From IMG/VR virus record IMGVR_UViG_3300033153_005692, positions 1-33,106 of that record: a DNA stretch of 33,106 nt; one strand, given 5' to 3'. The notes under the pieces are model-generated. The model saw nothing but the letters and a program-made list of their open reading frames with translations, was not told the origin of the DNA and ran no database searches. The position numbers were made by a program, and so were the translations under genes. Within the stretch, counting starts at the first letter, position 1; every line of letters starts with the position of its first letter. The stretch is from a virus. Positions 23,636 to 29,647 of this stretch are shown piece by piece.

Positions 23636-23704
23636 CCTCCTAAAGTCTTATGCCTCTTAAAGATGATGTTGTCCTGCTTTAGGAGGAAGAAACAACATCT
23701 TTAA
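23636..23704 (-). promoter_or_regulatory. Pseudoknot-capable leader over the SSB-operon ribosome site
   Basis: Reading 5' to 3' on the minus strand: arm A (23704-23692), arm B (23686-23677, CCTCCTAAAG), arm C (23672-23657), arm D (23645-23636, CTTTAGGAGG). A pairs with C (8 + 5 bp around a 3-base bulge), and B pairs with D perfectly over 10 bp. The order A-B-C-D makes an H-type pseudoknot or two alternative hairpins. D contains the Shine-Dalgarno AGGAGG of the gene starting at 23628, so B-D pairing would hide it. Phage T4 gene 32 (also an SSB) has a pseudoknot in its leader used for autogenous control. Confidence 0.7.
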
Positions 23705-23736
23705 AAGTTCTTTTCGAGATAGTATTTCAACTATCG

Positions 23737-23765
23737 CTTATTGTATTGTACTCTTTTTATGTCAA
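23737..23765 (-). promoter_or_regulatory. Candidate promoter of the SSB operon
   Basis: Perfect -35 TTGACA (23765-23760), 17-base spacer, weak -10 AATAAG (23742-23737). Start of transcription would be near 23730, producing a leader of about 100 nt that begins with a 6-bp hairpin (GATAGT / ACTATC) and holds the pseudoknot. Confidence 0.5.
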
Positions 23766-23823
23766 CATCCCCAACTAATCCACGTTATTTGTGCTTGTTT
23801 GTTGGGAGTGTGTGGATATGTAA

Positions 23824-24615
23824 CTACCCCCTAAAACAGAAACAATTTTTTAACGGCTCTGATGATAGATCAAACAACCCATCTGCTGTATGGTTAAATT
23901 TAAACTCCATGTCTTTCGTAGTTAAATAGTCCATAAAGAAATGTTTGTTTACTATCTTTTCGCCACTATCTTCAAGCCTTTGCAATTCAGCCTCAATCAT
24001 TTTGACCCATTCCCACACTTTCGGATAGTTGTCATAAATAGTTTTCCAAGACTCTTCTGGCTGATAAGGACAATTCATGCACCCAAGCCTAGTAAACTCT
24101 CGATACAATTCATTTTCCATCTCATGCTCTTTTAAGTATATAAGACAATCTGTTTCTGTCATTCCATACTCTTTGAGTGGGTATTTATATTTAAAAAGTT
24201 TGGTGTCTGCTATTGATCTATCTTCACCTTTTGCAAACCCGATATGAAAAGTTACCTCTTGGTTTGGATAGTTTTCTTTTACCCACTCTTCTGCTGGCTT
24301 CTGTTTTGACTCTCGTTTCCAATAGCAGGGGATTGTTATAAGTGGTAGCCCCCTTATCCACCCTTTCCTATCTCCTCTTGTTATCCTTCCAAAAATCCAA
24401 TCTTCAAAAGTTGTGGATGGCTTTAAAGTAATAACCTCTACTCCATATCTATTTTCTAAATATTCATTATAAACTTTTCTATATTTGTGTAGTTTTGGAA
24501 ACTCCCATAGAGTATCACAGAAAATAATATGCGTTATGTTTCTACCATCTCTAATCATCTTGTCAAGCATTACTGTGCTATCTTTGCCGTATGATAGCAT
24601 TACTATATCAATCAT
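23824..24615 (-). CDS. PP-loop ATP pyrophosphatase, phage PAPS reductase-like/DndC-like
   Basis: 263 residues from ATG 24613-24615, preceded by GGAGG (an upstream in-frame ATG at 24630 lacks it). N-terminal PP-loop VMLSYGKDSTVMLDKM (SxGKDS type) binds ATP; THIIFCDTLWEFP is the second strand with Asp. CYWKRESKQKP and GCMNCPYQPEE hold Cys residues (about 120, 190, 193) that could bind zinc or an Fe-S cluster. The FCDT...EFP and CP-containing C-terminus place it with phage phosphoadenosine phosphosulfate reductase-like proteins. Substrate unknown; its neighbour genes suggest DNA modification or sulfur transfer (inference). Confidence 0.75.
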   Translation of the reverse strand: MIDIVMLSYGKDSTVMLDKMIRDGRNITHIIFCDTLWEFPKLHKYRKVYNEYLENRYGVEVITLKPSTTFEDWIFGRITRGDRKGWIRGLPLITIPCYWKRESKQKPAEEWVKENYPNQEVTFHIGFAKGEDRSIADTKLFKYKYPLKEYGMTETDCLIYLKEHEMENELYREFTRLGCMNCPYQPEESWKTIYDNYPKVWEWVKMIEAELQRLEDSGEKIVNKHFFMDYLTTKDMEFKFNHTADGLFDLSSEPLKNCFCFRG

Positions 24616-24695
24616 CTTTGGCCTCCGCACTTCTCACACCAAACATCATCCTTATGATTTCCCTTGTGGAAACATTTGTAACAAGTCCATTTCAT
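24612..24695 (-). CDS. 27-residue zinc-ribbon microprotein
   Basis: MKWTCYKCFHKGNHKDDVWC then EKCGGQR: two C-x2-C knuckles 11 residues apart, a complete tiny zinc ribbon. Start ATG 24693-24695 overlaps the upstream stop (ATGA), and its own stop overlaps the PP-loop start (ATGA). The double coupling argues that it is real and co-produced with the PP-loop protein, which it might assist. Not found as an obvious gene by length cut-offs. Confidence 0.7.
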   Translation of the reverse strand: MKWTCYKCFHKGNHKDDVWCEKCGGQR

Positions 24696-25139
24696 CCCAT
24701 CCCCTTCACTAATCTCTTCACTTTCTTTTGACCACTTGATAACGTGGCATACTTGCTCTTGGCTACATACTTACTCAAAAACAACTGCATCAAACTCTCT
24801 CCAAGTTTATGCTGCTCCGACAACTCAACAATAACCGAACTTCTACCAAGCCCCGAAAGTGCTTTGATCTCTTTATCCGTGAAATACGAATGACCGTCCA
24901 CCACCAAAGATGAAAAAGGCTTTTCGTTCCCAAGTTCGATTTGGTTCTTTATGAATGTCCGGGCTTGTTCCACTTTGTGCGTGAGTTGTTTCGTATTCGA
25001 TACTGTTCTTTTTATCTTCTAGGAATTGATAGAACGCTTCGGTATCTTCTGCGCCTATAAGTGCTTCATCTATTGCTACGGAATGTTGAGCTGAGTTTAG
25101 GTCTAAGCCCATTAGGTTTGCTATTCTAAGTTGTATCAT
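24692..25139 (-). CDS. Hypothetical protein, split by a one-base frameshift
   Basis: ATG 25137-25139 (overlapping the Mom stop) opens a frame that reads MIQLRIANLMGLDLNSAQHS ... EAFYQFLEDKK, then drifts into an unlikely tail (ends 24873). A second frame, open to 24692 and without a good start, reads naturally (TKQLTHKVEQARTFIKNQIE, LSGLGRSSVIVELSEQHKL). Removing one A from the AAAAA run near 25012-25016 joins them into one 148-residue protein whose length is a multiple of three. I take this as one gene with an indel (sequencing, assembly or real). Family not recognised; charged, helical. Confidence 0.6.
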
Positions 25140-25798
25140 TATATAAACTCCATTAGTGTTGTTTTGGTTGGAATGTCTATGCACTCATATCGTCTTGCTT
25201 CACCTTTTGGATATTCCTGTATCTTGTATCTGAATGAGGATAATGCTTCTTTTTTAAATCTTCTTGTACCTGAAATAAATACATACCTATGTTTTCTAGG
25301 TCTATCTTCAAAATACAATCTATCCCCGTATTCTTCTTTTAGCTGAGCGTTTGTTTTCCCGTTCCCATATGTCGCGTGGTGTTGATGTTCAAGTCCTTTT
25401 ACCTTAGGGTCTTTGAATTTAGAACTTAATCCCGTATAGTGAAAATTGCACGCTTGATATATATACCCTATGTGTCCTTGGCTTGTATCTGCATAAGAGA
25501 CTATGATCTTGTCTCCAAGTAATGACATTGAATTTCCAACCAAAAAAGAGGCACTGTTTTTTGTTGCGTTACTATTTATGACAAGCCTATTTAATTCTAC
25601 AACATTGCTTGCAAATTGTTCACCACAAACACCCCTTAAGAGTGTTGAGCTTGCGGGGGTACCATAGGTAACTATACCTATCATTCCCTCATCTGTAAAC
25701 AATCCGAAGGCATAACTTATTGACGGCATACGCTTTGCATAATGCTTTTTAAGAATGAATGGCTTTGCTTTGTCCGTTTTAATTTGTTCAACTTTCAT
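25139..25798 (-). CDS. Mom-family adenine modification protein
   Basis: 219 residues. It opens KPFILKKHYAKRMPSISYAFGLF, followed by TYGTPASSTLLRGVCGEQFASNVVELNRLVI, IIVSYADTSQGHIGYIYQACNFHYTGLSSK, HATYGNGKTNAQLKEEYGD and RPRKHRYVFISGTRRFKKE. This is the pattern of the Mu Mom family (GNAT-like fold), which adds a bulky carbamoyl/acetamido-type group to N6 of adenine and shields phage DNA from many restriction enzymes. No second Com-like activator is obvious, but zinc-knuckle proteins flank it on both sides. It is in the same co-directional run as the PP-loop protein. Confidence 0.85.
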   Translation of the reverse strand: MKVEQIKTDKAKPFILKKHYAKRMPSISYAFGLFTDEGMIGIVTYGTPASSTLLRGVCGEQFASNVVELNRLVINSNATKNSASFLVGNSMSLLGDKIIVSYADTSQGHIGYIYQACNFHYTGLSSKFKDPKVKGLEHQHHATYGNGKTNAQLKEEYGDRLYFEDRPRKHRYVFISGTRRFKKEALSSFRYKIQEYPKGEARRYECIDIPTKTTLMEFI

Positions 25799-25801
25799 TT
25801 T

Positions 25802-25996
25802 TCATTCTTTCTTAAAGCAAACAGGATAATAATTCTCGCCGTTACTATATCCATCTTCATATCCCTGAATATATCTTATCATGCCCAATCTTGTATTTAT
25901 CCTTGATCCACACCTCTCGCATTGTTTTCCGTCTGTATCTTTAACCCATTTATGGCGATGTCGCATAGGCTTATTTTGGCTATGTATTGACTTCAT
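25802..25996 (-). CDS. Small zinc-ribbon protein next to Mom
   Basis: 64 residues, start fixed by a near-perfect GGAGGTGAT ribosome site. HRHKWVKDTDGKQCERCGSRI gives a C-x2-C knuckle with His, and a later Cys (YPVCFKKE) completes a possible site. It overlaps the initiator gene by 17 bases and ends 3 bases before mom. In Mu the zinc protein Com lies directly upstream of mom and controls its translation; this gene has the same place, but no sequence likeness is claimed. Confidence 0.6.
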   Translation of the reverse strand: MKSIHSQNKPMRHRHKWVKDTDGKQCERCGSRINTRLGMIRYIQGYEDGYSNGENYYPVCFKKE

Positions 25997-26657
25997 CTAT
26001 CACCTCCACATCTATTTCATTTTGTTGTTGTTGCATTCTCCATGCGTATGAGCCTACTTCTGGCTCTTTGCCTTTAAATGTCTGTTTTTTGGGTTCAAAA
26101 AAATCTTTCCAATTTGAATTAATTGCATTTTCTATTACCTGCTGATTTCGTCCAAACCTAAAATACTTTTCAAGTAGTCTATTATGTATTGAATTTGTAG
26201 TCTGTATTTTTAATAGTTTTCTGAGTGAAATATATTCAAGATATAAGCTCTCTTCTTTTTGGCTCAACTCTTTATATAAATGATGGTTAAGTAAATAAAC
26301 TGATGGTTTAGGTTCAGCCGTTGAACTTTGGGCTACCTTTTGTGGTTCAGCCGTTGAACTTTGGGGTGTTAGTTCAGCCGTTGAACTTTGGGCTACTAAA
26401 TCAATAGTGTAAATAGTTGTTTTTCTCCCACCTTCTGCTTGATTTCTAAGTACTTTTTTTACTAGATTTTTTGCTTCTAGTCTCTTTAGATTTGCACTAA
26501 CCGTAGCCCTTGCAAAACTACACTTTATTTGCAGTTTGTCATAGGATGGATAGCATACTCCATCATCATTTGCATGATCGCATAATGCAAGTAATAACAT
26601 TTTTTCGTTTGTTGGTAAATCAAGTTCCCATGTTTTTGACATTAGTCTTATACTCAT
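25980..26657 (-). CDS. Replication initiator-like protein (winged HTH, iterons inside gene)
   Basis: 225 residues. The N-terminal region (about 1-80) is a winged helix typical of phage replication proteins: LPTNEKMLLLALCDHANDDGVCYPSYDKL, SFARATVSANLKRLEAKNLV, then a wing KKVLRNQAEGGRKTT. A linker (about 85-120) has three repeats of the QSSTAE peptide, encoded by the DNA iterons at 26311-26396. The C-terminal half is helical and ends acidic (EIDVEVIDEVNT), with RNQQVIENAINSNWKDFFEP as in DnaT/O-like proteins. Lambda O has the same plan: binding domain, origin inside the gene, and helicase-recruiting end. Confidence 0.75.
   Translation of the reverse strand: MSIRLMSKTWELDLPTNEKMLLLALCDHANDDGVCYPSYDKLQIKCSFARATVSANLKRLEAKNLVKKVLRNQAEGGRKTTIYTIDLVAQSSTAELTPQSSTAEPQKVAQSSTAEPKPSVYLLNHHLYKELSQKEESLYLEYISLRKLLKIQTTNSIHNRLLEKYFRFGRNQQVIENAINSNWKDFFEPKKQTFKGKEPEVGSYAWRMQQQQNEIDVEVIDEVNT
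26311..26396. repeat. Three iterons, candidate origin of replication
   Basis: A 21-base core is repeated exactly at 26312-26332, 26345-26365 and 26372-26392 (starts 33 and 27 bases apart). Each core begins with the dyad GTTCA-gccgt-TGAAC and ends CTTTGGG on the + strand. To the left (about 26195-26310) the DNA is very AT-rich. Iterons with dyad symmetry inside the initiator gene, next to AT-rich DNA, are the lambda ori arrangement. Confidence 0.75.
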
Positions 26658-27265
26658 AACAACTCTCCTACTTCTGAAAACTCTTGAATTTCATTAAGAG
26701 AGATAGCTTCTCTTATGAGCTTGTGTGTTTTTTTGCTTATTTTCTTGGTGTAGTCAAGATAGTCAATACTTGTTGCTATATTGTCTATTGCGAATGAGTA
26801 TGAGTCTGTAATTGTTAGCACACCAGGTCTTATAGAGAAGGTGATATTTGAACTATCGTTTACATCTATATTTGGTTGCATATCTTCTTTAATTTCTTTA
26901 TCCATATTTATGAGTAAGTTATCAATAGGCTTCAATATAGTCATAAGAAATTGCTCACAATTATTAAGAATATTTTTGCGAGACTCACTTCCTCTGTCTA
27001 AAAAATCACTAAACCCTATTTCTTTTACATCCCATATATATATAGATGTGGCTTTTTTATATTTACCTCTTAGGTGTGTTGCTATTCTACTTGCAATATT
27101 TTTAGATTGACCAACATACAGACAGGTATTCTCATTATATATAGCATATACGCCACTTATTTTTTCATTCATGCCGTTATCTGTTTCTAAACTTAGGGCA
27201 TTTGTCAACTTAAAATATAACGCACCTTGTTCGATGTCTTCATAGTTATGTATTTCAATATACAC
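26654..27265 (-). CDS. GIY-YIG domain protein
   Basis: 203 residues. GVYAIYNENTCLYVGQSKNIASRI (about 38-61) is the GIY-YIG core with the catalytic Tyr pair, Arg60 and following His; the metal-binding Glu is probably in SRKNILNNCEQFL (near 103). The C-terminal half (about 120-203) is unlike known DNA-binding parts of homing enzymes. It may be a free-standing nuclease or a repurposed domain. It overlaps the initiator gene by 4 bases. Confidence 0.75.
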   Translation of the reverse strand: MYIEIHNYEDIEQGALYFKLTNALSLETDNGMNEKISGVYAIYNENTCLYVGQSKNIASRIATHLRGKYKKATSIYIWDVKEIGFSDFLDRGSESRKNILNNCEQFLMTILKPIDNLLINMDKEIKEDMQPNIDVNDSSNITFSIRPGVLTITDSYSFAIDNIATSIDYLDYTKKISKKTHKLIREAISLNEIQEFSEVGELL

Positions 27266-27332
27266 TTTGCATCCTTTAACAATAATAATTAAATGGGAGT
27301 ATTACAAAAGTGAGTGCCAACTCTTTATACCC

Positions 27333-27376
27333 AAATGTAAAGCCTAGTCGGTTGGCGGAACTAGGACTTACATTTA
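27333..27376. other. Long imperfect hairpin, candidate structured RNA or operator
   Basis: Arms 27333-27348 and 27361-27376 pair at 14 of 16 positions with a 12-base loop. The loop GGCGG (27354-27358) is complementary to CCGCC in the first arm of the next hairpin (27419-27423). There is no gene in 27266-27452. It could be a small RNA with the terminator below, or an mRNA control element before the GIY-YIG gene. Confidence 0.55.
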
Positions 27377-27418
27377 GTTATTCTGTATTATACCATACTT
27401 TACATAAAATATAGTTAC

Positions 27419-27455
27419 CGCCTAATGGTGAGTTAGGCGGCGGGGTTTTCTTTTA
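27419..27455 (+). terminator. Rho-independent terminator-like hairpin
   Basis: Perfect 8-bp stem CCGCCTAA / TTAGGCGG (27419-27441) with a 7-base loop, followed on the + strand by CGGGGTTTTCTTTT. On the minus strand it lies directly after the 63-residue gene and is followed by weaker U-rich DNA, so it may serve both directions. No + gene lies just upstream, which is why a + small RNA is considered. Confidence 0.65.
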
Positions 27456-27644
27456 GCCTTTTGCATCTTTTTTGTTTATATCATCTATTGCAGTTACTTT
27501 TGCAGAACCATCTTTGTTCATGCTTAAGCTTAATCCGTCACCCAAAAAGTCCTTATCATCTATAAACGCGTATATCGCTTGTTCAACTTCTCCAGGACTT
27601 AATTCAAATTCTCTTGAGTGTGTCTCTATGTAGTACTTTTTCAT
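27453..27644 (-). CDS. Hypothetical small protein
   Basis: 63 residues: MKKYYIETHSREFELSPGEVEQAIYAFIDD then KDGSAKVTAIDDIN. Short beta-alpha-beta character, acidic. Ribosome site AAAGGAGAAGTA precedes it. No family recognised; last gene before the hairpins at 27333-27441. Confidence 0.6.
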   Translation of the reverse strand: MKKYYIETHSREFELSPGEVEQAIYAFIDDKDFLGDGLSLSMNKDGSAKVTAIDDINKKDAKG

Positions 27645-27654
27645 TACTTCTCCT

Positions 27655-28359
27655 TTAGGTCATTCTTGACAATATTTCTATTCTTTTGTCAAGCTGTGTA
27701 TTTATTTGCTTATCTATCTTTCTCTTTATTTTCCAGACTGCAAGAGAGCCTATTTTTAGTTTTTTTGATATTTCTCTTACTGTCGCACCAAAAGAAAGCA
27801 TATTTTCTATCTTCTCTCTATGTTGTGCTTTTCTTAGCTCTCTGTTACCTTTTTTTGTTCCAACTACATCATTTGTAAAATATGGATATTTGTATTCAAG
27901 GTTGTTTTCCAGGCAAAATACCATTATGTTTCTCTCAACTCTCGCCTGCTCAATATTGTCAAAAGTTGCGTGCATACTTATATGGTTTGTCCTTCTGTTT
28001 TTATTTATTACCACCATAAATTTGCCATTATCCATATATATAATATGTTTATCCTTTTCTTTTCTGTGTGAAAATCTATCTTGTCTTATCACTTGTTCAT
28101 GCTGTGTTATCCATTGGCAATTAGATGGTTCATAGTTTCCATATCTATCTTTCCTGTCTATAGTCAAGTTATCAGCATATCCATTTTGATTAGCCCATAT
28201 GAAAAATGTATCAAAAGTATTCCACTCTTCACATACACTTATGCCAGCACCACCATAATATTTATACCCTGCTATTTTTGTATCTACACATCTTTGAACC
28301 ATCGCTCTGTATATGCCATATATTCTTGTGCCAGATTGTCCATGAGTTGTTTTTCCCAT
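27655..28359 (-). CDS. HNH/AP2-type endonuclease-like protein
   Basis: 234 residues. The N-terminal part (about 8-95) follows the phage HNH family with TRIYGIYRAMVQRCVD, YKYYGGAGISVCEEW, FFIWANQNGYADNLTIDR and GNYEPSNCQWIT. The middle (about 105-145) looks like an AP2 DNA-binding module (HIIYMDNGKFMVVINKNRR). The C-terminal ENMLSFGATVREISKKLKIGSLAVWKIKRK is a resolvase-type helix-turn-helix. Such genes are often mobile homing enzymes; here it is second in the early leftward operon, one base after the HTH gene. Confidence 0.75.
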   Translation of the reverse strand: MGKTTHGQSGTRIYGIYRAMVQRCVDTKIAGYKYYGGAGISVCEEWNTFDTFFIWANQNGYADNLTIDRKDRYGNYEPSNCQWITQHEQVIRQDRFSHRKEKDKHIIYMDNGKFMVVINKNRRTNHISMHATFDNIEQARVERNIMVFCLENNLEYKYPYFTNDVVGTKKGNRELRKAQHREKIENMLSFGATVREISKKLKIGSLAVWKIKRKIDKQINTQLDKRIEILSRMT

Positions 28360-28360
28360 C

Positions 28361-28522
28361 TTAAAAATGCTCCTCTCTTTTTTCGGTATGATCTTCTCTC
28401 TCTAGCTTCTCTTTCATAAACACATAAAGTTTGCGTCTCCAATTACTAGGCTCTTGTTTTTTCCAATTAGCTAAAGTCCTAATCGGCATCTTAAATCGCT
28501 CTGCTATTTTTACATCTGTCAT
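28361..28522 (-). CDS. Small helix-turn-helix regulator
   Basis: 53 residues: MTDVKIAERFKMPIRTLANW then KKQEPSNWRRKLYVFMKEKL. This is a compact HTH of the kind found in small phage regulators, with a charged C-terminus. It is the first gene of the leftward operon, 18-20 bases after the expected start of transcription. It lies beside a 19-bp palindrome, so it may be a Cro-like switch protein (inference). AAGGA site present. Confidence 0.65.
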   Translation of the reverse strand: MTDVKIAERFKMPIRTLANWKKQEPSNWRRKLYVFMKEKLEREDHTEKREEHF

Positions 28523-28547
28523 ATTGTTCCTTATGTTAATATAAGAA

Positions 28548-28577
28548 AGTATATCACAATAAATGCAACATTGTCAA
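28548..28577 (-). promoter_or_regulatory. Leftward early promoter
   Basis: TTGACA (28577-28572), 18-base spacer, TATACT (28553-28548) on the minus strand; 26 bases upstream of the HTH start codon. A small dyad ACAAT / ATTGT (about 28556-28574) covers the spacer. Confidence 0.7.
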
Positions 28578-28605
28578 GAAAATTACATTTATTTTCATAA
28601 AACCC

Positions 28606-28636
28606 TTGACATTTAAAATATTCTCTGGCAGAGAAT
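28606..28636 (+). promoter_or_regulatory. Rightward early promoter candidate
   Basis: Consensus -35 TTGACA (28606-28611). The best -10 at a tolerable distance is GAGAAT (28631-28636, spacer 19), overlapping the palindrome; an alternative is TAAAAT at 28614 without a -35. A rightward promoter is required here by gene layout. Confidence 0.45.
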
Positions 28637-28637
28637 A
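28619..28637. promoter_or_regulatory. Perfect 19-bp palindromic operator
   Basis: Two 9-base arms TATTCTCTG / CAGAGAATA around a central G, between the -35 and the transcribed region of the rightward promoter. The position and perfect symmetry are those of a dimeric repressor site. Confidence 0.7.
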
Positions 28638-28647
28638 GAAAAACGAA

Positions 28648-28920
28648 ACGCGATGGAAAGAAGTAAGTCAAACCTCTTCATTATTGAAACTCGTTTAATA
28701 CTTTAACTTACTCGCGTCACCACTTCACCGAGAGCTTTTACATGAGCCGTCAGTTTTGATTTAACTCCTCCTTTTTCAAAATATCCCTTTCTTTGACGGC
28801 TCTTGTGAGGGCTTTACCTCAAGGTGTGTGACCTTATCACATTAACCAAGCCTATAAATGAGGCTGCTGCTTACCCCCTTTCAAGTATGGGTAGCCTCTT
28901 CATTTATGGCATAAATCTTG
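28648..28920 (+). ncRNA. Long structured leader of the rightward early operon
   Basis: No gene is visible in this stretch of about 280 bases, but it is full of perfect inverted repeats. Stem 1: ACGCG and AGTAAGT (28648-28668) with ACTTACTCGCGT (28706-28717). Stem 2: 28740-28752 with 28794-28806, 12 of 13 bp (GAGCCGTCA / TGACGGCTC core). Small stems: GAGG/CCTC (28807-28820) and AAGGT/ACCTT (about 28821-28835). Stem 3: about 28854-28876 with 28889-28907 in three helices. It precedes the first + gene by about 12 bases. Similar early leaders with paired hairpins act as antitermination RNA in HK022 (put); no sequence likeness is claimed. Confidence 0.6.
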
Positions 28921-28932
28921 AAAGGATTAGAA

Positions 28933-29217
28933 ATGAAAAAAAGAAAGTTTAAAAAACTAATGAATGGTGTTAAAAAAATACAAACATCATTAAAGGTAGG
29001 GCAGACAGTAACAGTAGTCAGATGGAAAAATCCGCTTAGTGATGGAGTAACTTTTGATAAGTCTTGGATAGGAGATGAGCTTGAATTAATGGCTATTGAC
29101 TATCCTTTTGTGAAGGTTAAACTTTCAAGTGTTGGGCTAAAGGGGGATATTAAAACTCTAAGTATGGATCAAGTTGAGTTAAAAATCTTAAATAAAAATT
29201 TTGTGAATATAAAATAA
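28933..29217 (+). CDS. Hypothetical basic protein, first gene of the + early operon
   Basis: 94 residues from ATG 28933 with AAAGGA upstream (a TTG start at 28918 is less likely). N-terminus very basic (KKRKFKKLMNGVKK), then small beta barrel-like SLKVGQTVTVVRWKNPLSDG and ELELMAIDYPFVKVKLSSVG. No family recognised; perhaps nucleic-acid-binding, judging by charge. Confidence 0.65.
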   Translation: MKKRKFKKLMNGVKKIQTSLKVGQTVTVVRWKNPLSDGVTFDKSWIGDELELMAIDYPFVKVKLSSVGLKGDIKTLSMDQVELKILNKNFVNIK

Positions 29218-29227
29218 AGGACAGAAG

Positions 29228-29455
29228 ATGTTATTGAATGAACTAGAAGCTCCAAGCGAAACGATCAAAAAAGCAATTGCAGATGGCATAGAAACCGTAG
29301 CTCAGTATAATATATGGCTGCAAGGCTACATGATAGGGCATAAAGACGCGGGAGAGGTTGCACTTAAAGCGATTGGTGGCGATGATTTAGAATGGTTGGT
29401 AAATCCTGATTGGAAGCCTGATAGCGTAACACATCATACAAATAAGGAGGATTAA
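29228..29455 (+). CDS. Hypothetical small acidic protein
   Basis: 75 residues: LLNELEAPSETIKKAIADGI, then YNIWLQGYMIGHKDAGEVAL and DDLEWLVNPDWKPDS. Helical first half. No family recognised. Part of the tightly packed early operon. Confidence 0.6.
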   Translation: MLLNELEAPSETIKKAIADGIETVAQYNIWLQGYMIGHKDAGEVALKAIGGDDLEWLVNPDWKPDSVTHHTNKED

Positions 29456-29647
29456 ATGAGTGGATTACCAAAAGAAATTTATGTAGTGGTTGCAGAGAGT
29501 GATTATCCCATAAAAGATAAAAAAGGTGTACCTATTGCTTTTGAGTCAGAGGCATTAGATATTGAGAGTGCTAGGGCTTTTCAAAAAAGAATAGGAACAA
29601 AATATGGAAAGACAGCTATCTATAGAGCTGAGAGGACAAAATCATGA
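29456..29647 (+). CDS. Hypothetical small protein
   Basis: 63 residues after an AGGAGG site: KEIYVVVAESDYPIKDKKGV, IAFESEALDIESARAFQKRI, GKTAIYRAERTKS. The alpha/beta pattern is common to many phage early proteins of unknown role. Overlaps the ERF gene by 4 bases. Confidence 0.6.
   Translation: MSGLPKEIYVVVAESDYPIKDKKGVPIAFESEALDIESARAFQKRIGTKYGKTAIYRAERTKS

Noticed and set aside
24873-24990. Separate small protein ending FGGGRSFVFHG
   Set aside because: This is the out-of-frame tail after the A-run; the other frame over the same bases reads like real protein.
26311-26396. CRISPR-like array of three repeats
   Set aside because: Only three copies, spacers of 6-12 bases, inside an open reading frame and with internal dyads: iterons fit far better.
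27333-27376. tRNA gene
   Set aside because: The hairpin lacks a cloverleaf, a T-loop consensus and an acceptor stem.
28653-28706. 17-codon frame in the early leader
   Set aside because: No ribosome site and buried in stem 1; I prefer the structured-RNA reading.
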